Part shown: positions 36,984 to 47,868 of the stretch, piece after piece
Numbering within the stretch: the first letter of the stretch is position 1
Layout: each line of letters starts with the position of its first letter
From: Agrypnia vestita
Lineage: Eukaryota > Arthropoda > Insecta > Trichoptera > Phryganeidae
Assembly: GCA_016648135.1 (NCBI GenBank)
Contig: JADDOH010007983.1
Span: 124,001-188,000, forward strand
Length of the DNA stretch: 64,000 bases
Direction: 5' to 3'
Translations under genes and position numbers: made by a program
Notes under the pieces: model-generated
The model's input: only the letters and a program-made list of their open reading frames with translations
Database searches by the model: none
Told to the model about the DNA's origin: nothing

Positions 36984-37654
36984 ATAACCCATAAAAAGCA
37001 ATTTTTGACTACGCTCCCTTTCTTTGTAAAATATAACAATAATTAAAGACGAATTAAAACATATAATAAAACACTAAACTTACAGTAATTTAATATATTT
37101 CTAAAATGTCAGATGTTTTGAGATGTCAAGATTTTGATAGATTCAATTATCATCAATGAATTATATGAATTTCCAGCGTCAAATAATTTAGTCAGAATCA
37201 GATTTGAGTAATGTAGAATTCTTCAAAACTAAGCAGAAATCTAAAAGAAATAAATTATTATTTGATTTTTTCCCATAAAACTCAATTTTGCTGTCATCTG
37301 TGAACCAATTGTTTTGTAAATTTTCGAAATTCGTAGTGATGTACCTATTATACCGACGGAGTAATTCAAATTTAGAAAATATTCCGCGACGTTGTCGGGC
37401 CGCCGCGCCGTTGCTAATCAAACTTTTCTAATGATTCTAATTTGAAAAAACCAATAAAATTTCTAAAAATCCGAAATTATACTATAATTATAAATTTTTT
37501 TTAACGAAAATTTGATAGATCTTCTTGATCGTCGCCACGAGTCTGCTTGCCAAGTTTCAGCTCGATTGGATCACGGGAAAAGGGTCAAAAATCGATCCAA
37601 AGTTTTTTTGACGGCAAGCAAGCAGACGCCACGAGTTAATATAAAGGGAGTAAA
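36984..37654 (+). mobile_element. GTAACCCATAAAAACC repeat family, copy 6 (longest)
   Basis: Begins ATAACCCATAAAAAGCAATT and ends CGCCACGAGTTAATATAAAG then GGAGTA. It has an extra insert around 37130-37330 not in other copies. The conserved 3' core is intact. It ends about 135 bases before the palindrome upstream of gene B. Confidence 0.8.
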
Positions 37655-38110
37655 AAATAAATGAAAAATTGACGGATCATTATTATACAAATAAGTCTGA
37701 TTCAAAATGTTTTGATACGTGCCAATTTTATTTATATTTTGATAAATATGCCATTTCCTACGAACTAAACTCAAGGCTAACATGACTCGTCACGATTATG
37801 TAACTCAAGGCTAACATGACTCGTCATGTTAGCCTTGAGTTACATAATCGTGACCAGTTCCATATCTTTGATTTTTAGTTTATTTGGTTAAGATTCGTAT
37901 GCACCGCGCAATTCAGTATTGAGTTTTCTGTCGCTTAAACAGGAGCCCGGTATATTTTAGTATTACAATATAAACGGTTCTATAAAAATCATATCGTTAA
38001 GTCAATTTCTGTCACTCTAGTGAACAATATTTTATTTTTGTATTTATTTCAACAAATTTAATCAGCGTAGTGAACAATTTTGACATAAAACAAAAAAATA
38101 TATATAAACT
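37655..38110 (+). promoter_or_regulatory. Upstream region of CYP6-like gene B
   Basis: Aligns with the region upstream of gene D (58220-58520): GACCAGTTC-TATCTTTGAT, GCACCGC-CAA-TCAGTATTG, TCAATTTCTG, and the final AACAAAAAAATATATAAAC before ATG. Differences in B: a 66-bp palindrome at 37789-37854, and loss of four bases that turn the D word CGTATTTAAGCACC into CGTATGCACC. Confidence 0.6.
37789..37854. repeat. Perfect 66-bp palindrome upstream of gene B
   Basis: Two 32-nt arms (starting GTCACGATTATGTAACTCAA) are exact inverted copies separated by two bases. The arm also has a direct copy just before it (CTCAAGGCTAACATGACTCG at 37770). The D upstream region has only a single CTCAAGGCTAACAT at this place, so the palindrome arose in B after duplication. 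Confidence 0.9.
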
Positions 38111-38940
38111 ATGTTTCTACTAAATTCGTCTGTTTTCGTAAACTTTTTGTTATTTGTGTCGTTTTTCGTGGGGTTGTTTTATCTCTGGATGAAACACAGA
38201 TTCGGCTACTGGAAGAGGCAAGGATTCCACAGCCTCCCAGCTACTTTCCCAATCGGGAGCATGGGACCAATCATCTCACAAGTTAAGAATTTAGGGAACC
38301 TGGTAGACGATATCTATAAAGATACCAAGCAACACGCGTGTGCCGGTTTTTTCATGTTTCATACGAAAACTCTCATCGTTAACGACATGGAATTGGTCAA
38401 AAAAGTGCTCTTAAAAGACCAGCATTACTTCTTAGGTCACGGTTTAAAGTCCAGCAAGGAAAGGGACCCTCTGTCGCAGAATCTTTTCAATTTAGAAGGC
38501 GAGGCGTGGAAGAGGATCAGGGTGAAACTGACCCCAACATTTACATCCAGCAAAATGAAGTACATGTTCGAGTCCATATCTTCGTGTTCTGACACCATGC
38601 TGGAATATGTCAGGAAGGATGTGGGAAGGGGTAACACAGTCGAAATGAAGGAAATATATAGGTATAGAGATGAACAGCTTCAAGGATCCCGATGCCGAGT
38701 TCAGGAAGATGGGGAAAAAAATATTCAGCACTAGTTTTTTTAAAACGTTCACTGACTTATTGAGTTTGATCGCTCCGTCGGTGATGACCACTCTTAAGTT
38801 AAGTTTGAATTTTCCCGAAGTGACGAAGTTCTTCACCAGAATTGTTCCCGAAACAATCAAGTACAGGAAGGACAACAACGTCACGCGGAGTGACTTTCTG
38901 CAATTGCTGATTGATATGAAGAATACGGATTCAAAAACAG
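38111..38940 (+). pseudogene. CYP6-like gene B, exon 1 with 38-nt deletion
   Basis: Reads MFLLNSSVFVNFLLFVSFFV and onward like D until VEMKEI, where the sequence goes GAAATATATAGGTATAGAG instead of the longer D version. Downstream the other frame continues MNSFKDPDAEFRKMGKKIF to the end DSKTG and the donor GTACTT. Deletion of 43 nt and gain of 5 nt explains it. Apart from this, no other stop was seen, so the lesion is likely recent. Confidence 0.92.
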
Positions 38941-40340
38941 GTACTTAAAGGATTTTTTTTGACGATGCATTATGCTCCTCTGGTCATAATGTAAGTAATC
39001 TATGCTTTATAGTAGACCGACCAAACCATTGTCTCAAGATTTTCAACCATGTGGCCATCGTTTTTTCGGGACCTCAGTGAATTACAGCATCATTTTGCTG
39101 CGTTATAATATGGTAGATCTAATACATCTCTCGATGTATCCAAGTATTGAAAATAATGGGTCCTAATTCATTGTAATACATATATTTATTTAATAACATC
39201 GACTCATCCAGCTTATTTTCAGAATTCTTCTGTTAATCTATGCTTCAAATCCGTGCTTCTATGCTTCTATTCACGTAAGAGTCCATTCTTCCATTCACGG
39301 CTGCAGAAGATCTTTTTATTATGTGAATAAAGGCTGCTCAATGTAAAAATCTATTTTCACATATCTAAAGATCTTTCATTTCGAAGTAAATTGCAAATTG
39401 CACCCAGATATAAAATATGTATTTTTTCCAATTGCGATGTATAAATGAAAAAACTTTCTTCAGGTACTATATTCTAGACATATTTTGTTATAGAAATGAT
39501 AGATATTTATTTTAAAATTGAAATGCTGGCTCATCTCGGAATTTCAATAACATTTTAATAATAAAATTGTGCTAATCTCAACGAACTTATTGTAATAATA
39601 TTATTATTTAATGTAGTATTACTTTAAGATTTTCTTATTACTTAAAAAACTTCTTGTTATTTATATATTGATGTAGCAAAATCATTAATTTTTGTGGCGG
39701 TAACATTTTAATCATTTTTACGACGTCGTAAATAAACATGATAGAGACTTCATTATTTTCATCACCGTACCTTGCGCGGTTTCAGTTATTGGCCTAATCA
39801 AGGTCCTATCTCTCTTAATATTTTTTTAAGAAATTACACATTTACATTCGATTACAGCTTAAATTATGATTAGTATTATAAGATTTTAAAATATTTTTTA
39901 AATACATTTCTATTTAATTGAATTTTTCTTATTCGATGTTTCTAATCAACTGGCCTTAGGGCACGTTGGTGAAAGTAGACTATCTTTATATTTAAAAAAC
40001 AAGTGGCTCTTCGCTATGGGTCTGCGACTTCGGTCCGCACAATATCACTCTTGCTACTCGCTAAAGGTCTCTGATATCAAGTCCTGAGAATCTAACCTTT
40101 TTGTATTGACTCGCGATTCCGAATCACTACAATGAATATTAATGGACACCCACTGCTTTCCTAGGGTCGTTTTATGAGCGAAAGCTGACACATCGAACCT
40201 GCTCATACGTCGCCAGGTTGACAATTTTTTCTCTAAAAGGCCGTCTCCGTGTCACGTCGTGTCAAAACACCAACACTTGCACGATGTACCAGCAACAATG
40301 TCAAATACCGCATAGTGCATCTTGGAACCTATGTCTTTAA
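38941..40340 (+). other. Gene B intron 1, part shared with gene D
   Basis: Aligns with 59389-61930 on the D side apart from two RTE insertions there. Empty target sites are visible at 39976-39986 (TAGACTATCTT) and 40042-40052 (ATATCACTCTT). No coding capacity. Confidence 0.7.
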
Positions 40341-40496
40341 CACTAGAAACGCCGCCGTCCCATTTTTGTCCCATCCGAAAGTTTGATCGTCTTTAACTTT
40401 TTTATTTTATAATTTCTTAAATTATAAAATAAAAATTATAAATAAATGCGTGGGTGTTGTATATAATAATCAATAACAGCAATTGAACGCAGAGAC

Positions 40497-41062
40497 TTTT
40501 TATTGCAATTTATGGCCAATAAGAATCTGTCAAAGGAAGCAAGACTAGCGGTACATAATGGCGTTCTAGTGCCAACCCTAATGTATGGAAGTGAAGCCTG
40601 GAATTGGCAAAAGAGGAATGAAAGTAGACTGAATGCGGAAGGAATGCGGTCACTAAGACGCTTGTGTGGAAAATCTTTGGTCGATAGAGTAAGGAATGAA
40701 CAAATTAGACTTGAATGCAATGCTGGCTGTAGTGTGGTAGATAGAATAAAGAAAGGAGTGCTGAGATGGTTTGGTCATGTGGAACGTATGAACGAGGAAA
40801 GGATGGTTAAAAAAATAAATGAGGCGAGTGTTGAAGGCAACGGGAATAGAGGGCGTCCGCGAAAGACCTGGCATGACCAGATAGTTTGTTTGAGGATTGC
40901 CCCGTTAAAGGCCGCAACAACCGTAGAACTTGTGTATGAGAAGATGTATGAATGTGGCCGAAGCAAAAGTGGTGTTCCAGGATAGAAGAGTGTGGCGTTC
41001 AATCCTCTCTGCCTACCCCTGCGGGGAAACGGCGTGATGATTAGTTAGCTAGTTAGTTAGAG
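40497..41062 (+). mobile_element. RTE family 1, 3' end with TTAG tail, nested
   Basis: MANKNLSKEARLAVHNGVLV, LMYGSEAWNWQKRNESRLN, RWFGHVERMNEERMVK and GRPRKTWHDQI are readable, with a frameshift near 40885, then the AYPCGETA tail. It ends in TTAGTTAGCTAGTTAGTTAG. The 3' end of the ORF matches the copy at 60418-61048 closely but lies in the opposite orientation relative to the P450 gene, so they are independent insertions. Confidence 0.85.
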
Positions 41063-41086
41063 AAAATTATATGTCTAAGTAGAAAA

Positions 41087-41242
41087 ATAACCATTCCTGT
41101 AGCAATTCCGGAAAACATGCCAGAGAGGCAACAAAAACGAACAAGGTGTCAGGTCAAGTCAAAAAGCTGTCTAAATAAATGCACAGGTAAAGAATATTAT
41201 TTATGCGTTACTTGCTCTTCGCATAATGATAACCTGTTTATA
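41087..41242 (+). pseudogene. piggyBac transposase C-terminal cysteine-rich domain
   Basis: Frame reads IPVAIPENMPERQQKRTRCQ, then KSCLNKCTGKEYYLCVTC and SSHND. The spacing C-x6-C-x3-C-x8-C-x2-C with nearby H resembles the zinc-binding cysteine-rich domain that ends piggyBac transposases. The frame is open but cut off by the mariner inserted at the TA of the next codon. The rest of the transposase (DDD core) is absent. Confidence 0.7.
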
Positions 41243-42356
41243 TTAGGTCCTTACATATGAAATTGACGTTTTACCGTACTGGCAAATTTGATCTCAAATA
41301 TCTTCTCTTTGGTTAGGAATTCCAAATCCAAATTTTTACAGCTATTTACTCATGTATTTGTGTTTTGAAAATTATAATTCATATGTTTTTTCCTCAATTG
41401 TTTTTTTCTTTGCGAGACTCAGTTTACAAAATGAAAAACTTGAAATATCGCGTTATTTACGAGTACGAGTTCCACCGTGGCACCAGTGCTGCAGAAACGG
41501 CTCGAAGGATTAATGATGTGTATGGCGACGGTGCCGCAAAAGAAAACACAGTGCGTTTTTTGTTCCAACGTTTTCGTTCTGGAAATTTCGACCTGCAGAA
41601 CAAGCCCCGTGGACGGCCGGAGACCAAAGTTGATAATGAAGAATTGAAGGCTATTGTGGAAGCGGAATCCATCGCAAACCACATCCGAGTTAGCTACAGG
41701 CTGCGGTGTTAGTGATAAAACTTTTTTAATCCACTTGAAGCAAATTGGTAAGGTGAAAAAGCTTGAAAGGTGGGTACCTCACGAATTGAGTGAAGCAAAT
41801 CAACAAACGCGAGTTACTTGTGAGCGTTTGGTGGACTAGTGCTGGTGTCGTTCACTACAGCTTTCTTAAATCTGGCCAGACGCTTACGGCAGATGTCTAT
41901 TGTCAGCAACTGCAAACCATGATGGAAAAGCTAGATGCTAAACAACCGAGGCTGGTTAATCGCTCTAGGCCACTGCTGCTTCATGATAACGCTAGACCAC
42001 ACACTGCACAACAGACGGCTACCAAATTAGAGGAGCTTCAATTGGAATGTCTAAGACATCCACCGTACTCTCCGGACCTTGCCCCAACAGATTACCATTT
42101 TTTTCGAAATTTGGATAACTTCTTGCAAAGGAAAAAATTCAACTCCGATGGGGCAGTCCAAACCGCCTTCAAAGATTTTATTGATTCCCGTCCGAATGGT
42201 TTTTTTAGTAAAGGGATCGATGAACTACCTATGAGATGGCAAAAGTGCATAGATAGCAATGGTACATACTTTGATTAAATAAATATATTGTAATAAAAAA
42301 AAATCGGCTTTATGTTCATCCCATACTAAACGCCAATTTCAAATGTAAGGACCTAA
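41243..42356 (+). mobile_element. mariner element, internally deleted
   Basis: Ends TTAGGTCCTTACATATGAAA and its near-complement TTTCAAATGTAAGGACCTAA, with TA at both flanks (41241-41242 and 42357-42358), typical of Tc1/mariner. 1114 bp, shorter than the usual ~1.3 kb, in agreement with the transposase deletion. Nested in the piggyBac shell. Confidence 0.93.
41431..42278 (+). pseudogene. mariner transposase, broken
   Basis: Starts MKNLKYRVIYEYEFHRGTSA with the helix-turn-helix part and KPRGRPETKVDNEEL linker. A frameshift near 41680 moves to SELATGCGVSDKTFLIHLKQ and the WVPHEL motif (41760-41800). Then about 180 bp are missing, including the first catalytic Asp region. The last frame (41818-42278) has HDNARPHTAQ (second Asp) and YSPDLAPTDYHFF (third Asp, DD34D type), ending SNGTYFD-stop. 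Cannot be active. Confidence 0.93.
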
Positions 42357-42573
42357 TATAATAATGTAATAATTGTACAGTTAGAATTACTATACGAGTT
42401 GTGATGATTTTGATACTACACCGAAAAGCATTTCACTTTAAATTCATAATTCGTTACGTATTTGTTTTTCAAGCAATAAAGATTTGATTTAAGTTAATCA
42501 ATAAACGTGTTTCAAATACTTTACAGGTAGTTTTAATCGTAACTTTCATGCCTTATACCAATCATCGTCATAT

Positions 42574-43190
42574 ACAGGTTGCACCAGAGCTAGCAGCAGA
42601 AACTTGGCCGGTAGATTCCTGACTATGTTACGAGTCTAAAATGTTCAAGCAAACATGATGACCTAATATCAATAGTTATGGAGATATGCAATATCAAAGT
42701 TTGCATATTTTTCACTTATTTTTTGCAAAAAGTTGAACTCTTATTAAAAATTCATTTGCTTTAATACAAGTCGAATAAAATGATAAAAACCTTGCATAAA
42801 TTGAAAAAAGTCATCTTAATATTTCTGACTTATTTTTCGCAAAAAGTTGAACAATCGTTAGATTAACTTATATCGATTATGAAAAATTCATTTGCTTCAA
42901 TACAACTTAAATAAAATGATAAAAACCTCGTAAAAAATGACTTTTTAAAATTTTTGCAAGGTTTTTATCATTTTATTCGACTTGTATTAAAGCGAATGAA
43001 TTTTTCATAATCGACATAAGATACTGTAATGATAGTTCAACTTTTTGCAAAAAATAAGTAAGAAATATTGAAAATAAAAGTAAACTTTGATATTGCATAT
43101 CTCCGTAACTATTGATATTAGGCCATGGTTGCTTAAACATTTTAAAGTCATAACCTGCCAAGTTTCTGCTGCTAGTTCTGGGACACCATG
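42574..43190. mobile_element. ACAGG foldback MITE, nested in piggyBac
   Basis: Left end ACAGGTTGCACCAGAGCTAG with CAGAAACTTGGC, right end GCCAAGTTTCTGCTGCTAG. Internal words (ATAAGTCAGAAATATTGAAA type, GATATTGCATATCTCC) are those of the family at 11695 and 18520. About 617 bp; internally palindromic several times. Confidence 0.7.
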
Positions 43191-43254
43191 AAGTATTTAA
43201 TAAATAGAATGAGACAAATTTGTCACACTTAATTTTCAGCGTTTCTAGTGTTAA

Positions 43255-43500
43255 GTGACATAAGCCAACCCAGGTGTACAGGGACATCTTACCCATCAGG
43301 CATAGTAGGCCCAGTGCCTACGAGCCTATAAAAGGTCTGTAATGTACCAAAAATCAAAAATATTAAATCATATTCTATAATCTTCTAAATAAAATAAAAA
43401 TTAGTCAAAAATAAGTTAAAGAATATTGACTTTGCAAGTCTGCATAAGCAAAATCAAGTGTATCTCTTTAAATGTTATCTCCCGCAGTACTCAATTTGAA
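43255..43500 (+). other. Gene B intron 1, continuation of B/D homology
   Basis: Aligns with 61925-62215 (GGCATAGTAGGC; GCCTACGAGCCTATAA; AAATCAAAAATAT; GATATTGACTTTGC-like). This is the last clearly shared stretch of the segmental duplication. Confidence 0.7.
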
Positions 43501-43773
43501 GTCTTTTGATTAACAATGTGAATAAATATTCATTTCATTTTAATTATGTTTACGTGAACAAATTCAAAATACTGTTATGATTATTAAATAACACACACAC
43601 ATGTAGCAGTACTCAAGATAGTAGAACCGATACATCACATTGATTCGGTGTTGCCACTAAAAAAATACAAGTAGAGTGTTCGCGAAGTTTGTTTCATAGT
43701 TATGCCAAAGTGCCTAGGGCCTACAACGATCAAATGACCCTGCATGCGTACATTGATAAACGAGAAATCTTAA

Positions 43774-45695
43774 GGCGGCCATACACACTCCGGTGCATCG
43801 TAGAGGTACACCGCATATCGCAGATCGGTCCGTACCGCAACGTGTATGGGCTTACCCGTAGATCCCATACACGTTGCGGTACACCGCATGAGTCTTACTA
43901 CGATTTTCGAGTGTACTATAGTAATGGGTCCGCTCTGTACTCACTACTACAATGTAGTACTACATTGAAGTGCACACTTCGAACATTTTGAAGTGTAGTG
44001 CACACTACAAACTACAAACACCAAAGTTATTGAAAGTATAAACTTCAAATAGTACTCTTCATTTCAAAGCGAACACTACAAAGTACATACACTTCAAAGT
44101 TATCGAAAGTATGAGAAACATACTTTAAATAGTGCATTTTTTACGTGAAATTTTTGGAAAGTTGATGTAGATATATGAAGAAATCTCTGGAAACTGTAAC
44201 AACCCTCCCCCCCCATGGTTTGAAAAATTTTGGGACCCATGAAGAAATTTTTGGGAAGTTGATGTAGCTAAACGAAGAAGAAATCTCTGGAAACTGTAAC
44301 AACCCCCCCCCCCCCATGGTTTGAAAATTTTTTGGAATCAAATGAAGAAATCTGGCTGGCGACCTTTTCTTTTATTGTTAGGTCGCCAAATGTTACTGTG
44401 GATGATGACTACATTACTTCATTTCATTACACTTCACTTCATTAATACTACAATTACTTCATTTCATTACTTCACTTCATTAATACTACAATTACTTCAT
44501 TACATTACTTTACTTCATTAATACTACAATTACTTCATTTCGTTACTTCACTTCATTAATACTACAATTACTTCATTACATTACTTCACTTCATTAACGT
44601 GTATATGAATATATACATATAATATATTTATATAAAATCTTTAACGCGTGCAATATCATATAAAACATTGCTTAAGCAGGAAATAAAAATAAACGCACAA
44701 AAGAGCTTTAAAAAACAGTATCCTATAACCGTATAAAAATATGCTTTTCAAACATGCGAATAGTACACTAGCGAAGGGAAAAACTACATTTCAAAATGAA
44801 GACTACAACACACACACGTTCACCAGTTTGAAGACTTGAAAGTGTACACTACAATTGTAGTAAAAATTACTTGAAGTGAGTAATCGTAGTACTATACTCT
44901 ACCGAAAGACTTGAAGTAGGAAGTAATTGTAGTATTAGACGTGAAGTCCTGTACTTCAGTCATTGGGTATATTCATGAATTGAAGTAAGAAAATGAAGTA
45001 ATGGTAGTATTGAACCAAAGTGACAGTGGATGAAAGAATACGTAAGTCCATCCACAGTAACATTTGGCGACCTAACAATAAAAGAAAAGGTCGCCAGCCA
45101 GATTTCTTCATTTGATTCCAAAAAATTTTCAAACCATGGGGGGGGGGGGGTTGTTACAGTTTCCAGAGATTTCTTCTTCGTTTAGCTACATCAACTTCCC
45201 AAAAATTTCTTCATGGGTCCCAAAATTTTTCAAACCATGGGGGGGGAGGGTTGTTACAGTTTCCAGAGATTTCTTCATATATCTACATCAACTTTCCAAA
45301 AATTTCACGTAAAAAATGCACTATTTAAAGTATGTTTCTCATACTTTCGATAACTTTGAAGTGTATGTACTTTGTAGTGTTCGCTTTGAAATGAAGAGTA
45401 CTATTTGAAGTTTATACTTTCAATAACTTTGGTGTTTGTAGTTTGTAGTGTGCACTACACTTCAAAATGTTCGAAGTGTGCACTTCAATGTAGTACTACA
45501 TTGTAGTAGTGAGTACAGAACGGACCCATTACTATAGTACACTCGAAAATCGTAGTAAGACTCATGCGGTGTACCGCAACGTGTATGGGATCTACGGGTA
45601 AGCCCATACACGTTGCGGTACGGACCGATCTGCGATATGCGGTGTACCTCTACGACACATTAAGGCGGCCATACACCGGAGTGTGTATGGCCGCC
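43774..45695. mobile_element. Large foldback element, ~640-bp near-identical arms
   Basis: Left arm 43774-44404 and right arm 45049-45695 are inverted copies differing in very few places (one is C/T in GGGTCCGCTCTG versus GGGTCCGTTCTG, another an extra terminal hairpin in the right arm). TTAA flanks both ends (43770-43773, 45696-45699). Tips read GGCGGCCATACACACTCCGG and form small hairpins by themselves. Arms hold poly-C runs and repeated words (GAAATCTCTGGAAACTGTAA). The 644-nt centre has a 37-38 bp tandem repeat. No coding capacity. Confidence 0.85.
44415..44600. repeat. Tandem repeat in foldback centre
   Basis: About five copies of a ~37-bp unit with ATTACTTCATTTCATTACTT and CACTTCATTAATACTACA, degenerating at the edges. 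Confidence 0.8.
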
Positions 45696-45699
45696 TTAA

Positions 45700-46007
45700 T
45701 GTGTCATTTTTGGTGTGCGTTTGTTTTTAGTTCATATTTTTCTTCTATGTTTTGAGTACAAATAAAAGGATGAAAGGAGAAACACCTTTTTCATTTCTAA
45801 CGTTTTATTAATCATTTTGGTGACATCTATGACAGAGAAAATATCCCGTTCAGATCCGTATGAAGGATCAAATGTGCTTTGTTTGATAAAGTTGGAATAG
45901 GAAAGGAGCACTTCTCTTCAAATCAAAGATCATTGTAACCAAGGAGAAACATCTCATTGATTGATTGCGATTCAGATCGAGTCTCAGTCAGAGATTAAAC
46001 ACTGCCT
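45700..46007. other. Gene B intron 1, segment similar to 34640-34760
   Basis: TTTTAGTT-ATATTTTTCTTCT, GATGAAAG, CTTTTTCATTTC and AATCATTTTGGTG occur in the same order as at 34640-34760 upstream of B. Either an old repeat or an extra piece of the segmental duplication. Confidence 0.5.
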
Positions 46008-46038
<31 letters not shown>

Positions 46039-46136
46039 TTTAATGTTTATGGAAGACCAACAGCACAAAAAAAAAAGCATAGAAAACATTGATACAATAT
46101 AGATGGCCAATTACAGGTCTCCACATTTAGAAATAT
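46008..46136 (-). mobile_element. LINE 3' end with (AAAT)n tail, second copy
   Basis: Inverted copy of the 3' end at 35018-35237: (TTTA)n, AATGTTTATGGAAGACCAAC, AGCACAAAAAA, ACATTGATACAATATAGATG. It leads directly into a tandem array. Confidence 0.75.
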
Positions 46137-46440
46137 ATTAATTATATAGAAAGAAAGAATAAAAAATTTAAGCAAACAGAAATATGTCAGTAATGATAAA
46201 CATTTATGATATACTAAGGCATATTAATTATATAGAAAGAAAGAATAAAAAATTTAAACAAACAGAAATATGTCGGTAATGATAAATATTTATGATATAC
46301 TAAGGCATATTAATTATATAGAAAGAAAGAATAAAAAATGTAAGCAAACAGAAATGTGTCAGTAATGATAAACATTTATGATATACTAAGGCATATTAAT
46401 TACATAGAAAGAAAGAATAAAAAATTTAAATAAAAGAAAA
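46137..46440. repeat. 86-bp tandem array, ~3.6 copies
   Basis: Copies starting TATTAATTATATAGAAAGAA begin at 46137, 46222, 46308 and 46394 (85-86 bp period). The unit is part of the LINE 3' region at 35080-35110, so the array arose by expansion inside this LINE end. Confidence 0.85.
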
Positions 46441-46775
46441 AGAAACTTAATTATTACGTGGAAAAAAATTCAGCACTCAAAATTTTTCTTAATCTTATGT
46501 GGCTGCACTCGAACAGATCAATATCCAATAATCTCATCAGTTTATTGAATGCATCGCATACCCTCAAGAAATATGAATTCCGACGATGAAAAATCCTATG
46601 TGAAAAAGATACGATCAAAGGAAAGACTGATGGATTGTAAAAAAAGTAGGGACTTTCTCGAGATAAGAGTTAGAGAACAAAGCATAAAACAATCAGTTAA
46701 CCTATTCTAGAGATCACCGGCTTTACAATGAAGTATGTATATTACTAATACTTTTTAAAATATGCTTTATTTTAG

Positions 46776-47003
46776 GAGAGAGTCTGACCATGGATGAGCT
46801 AAGCGCCCAGGTGTTTGTCTTCTTCGTCGCGGGCTTCGAGACCTCTGCCACAACGGCCAGCTACGCCTTCCTGGAGCTGGCCAAGAACCCTGACATCCAA
46901 GAGATGGCGAGACAAGAAATAGAGAGAGAGCTGGCAGAGACCGAGGGCAAAGTAACGTACGACGCGGTGGCCAAGATGACGTATCTGACGCACGTTGTGG
47001 AAG
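46776..47003 (+). CDS. CYP6-like gene B, exon 2 (helix I)
   Basis: After tttattttag; reads ESLTMDELSAQVFVFFVAGF then ETSATTASYAFLELAKNPD, ending KMTYLTHVVE at GTAACA. Intact, 228 nt. Helix I motif A-G-F-E-T present. Confidence 0.94.
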
Positions 47004-47481
47004 GTAACATGATGCTCAATGAAAAACAGTATATTTTCCAGGCACTCTATGAACTCAGTTTGATATGTTTATCATACAAATTGACACTTTTATAATTTTT
47101 CAGTTTATCTGTAAGATATTACAGAAAAATATATTTCTAATTCGTGAAATTCTTAAGTGATTAACCGGTTAATTAACCCTGTGAGGGTAAAATTTAGAAA
47201 AAAATTAAGCAATTTTTTGTAAGGAGCTGATCATTATTTTTGTTTTATTTATAAGTGTAGCGGTACCCAGCTGATTCACGCTGTGTACCTACCTGCATCC
47301 GATAGCAATGATCAATGAATTTGAGGTTAATTTCTGTCGCTGCTCAATTGATATTTCAATTGTGAGATGTCAAATGTTACACATCATAGGCGACTACTGT
47401 AAGGCTCGCTCGTTTTTTTTTATCTGAGCTTCAAAAAATTTAACATGCTACCAAATTAAAAAATACTAAAAAAATACCACG

Positions 47482-47868
47482 ATGAATTGTGAAAAGTTTG
47501 GCTAAATCCAAGATAATGGTCCCATTGCATATACAACGAAAATGAGTATTTCACTATATTATTGAATGTGCTAATAACAAAATGAAAGAATTTACGTTTA
47601 AATAGTAAGTATTAAATAAGATATTACACTTTAAAGTTCCGAAAAATGCACTGCATATTTTGACATTTCATAGGCAATATATGAGGTTAGGTTAGGTTAT
47701 TAGGTTTGGTTAGGTTAAGTTATTAGGTTTGGTTTGTTTAATTTAGATTATGATTATTTTAGTTGGATTAAATTAACAGGACGTTAAATTATATAGTGAA
47801 ATACTTATTTTCATTGTATGAACAACGGGACCATCATCTTGGATTATTCCAAAAGTTTTAATATTGTT
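47482..47868. mobile_element. MITE with ~75-bp inverted arms and TTAGG-rich loop
   Basis: Left arm words CCAAGATAATGGTCCCATTG and GAGTATTTCACTATAT reappear inverted on the right (ATATAGTGAAATACTTATTT, CGGGACCATCATCTTGG). The loop at 47680-47740 has GAGGTTAGGTTAGGTTATTA and similar words. In intron 2 of gene B. Confidence 0.7.

Larger units (their letters stand above)
40341..43250 (+). mobile_element. piggyBac-type element with nested insertions
   Basis: Bounded by CACTAGAAACGC...GCGTTTCTAGTG and flanked by TTAA at 40337-40340 and 43251-43254; the D paralogue has a single TTAA at this place (GTCTTTAAGTGAG, near 61920). TTAA duplication plus a transposase-like cysteine-rich tail (41087-41242) identify piggyBac. 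The element is a shell: most of the transposase is gone and an RTE end, a mariner and a MITE sit inside. 2910 bp in all. Confidence 0.85.

Noticed and set aside
44141..45312. Two identical 66-codon frames (44141-44341 minus, 45112-45312 plus)
   Set aside because: They are the same sequence in the two arms of the foldback element; duplication explains the identity, and the peptide has a poly-Gly run from poly-C/G tracts.
47680..47740. Interstitial telomere
   Set aside because: Only a few imperfect TTAGG-like words inside a MITE loop; too short for a telomere remnant.
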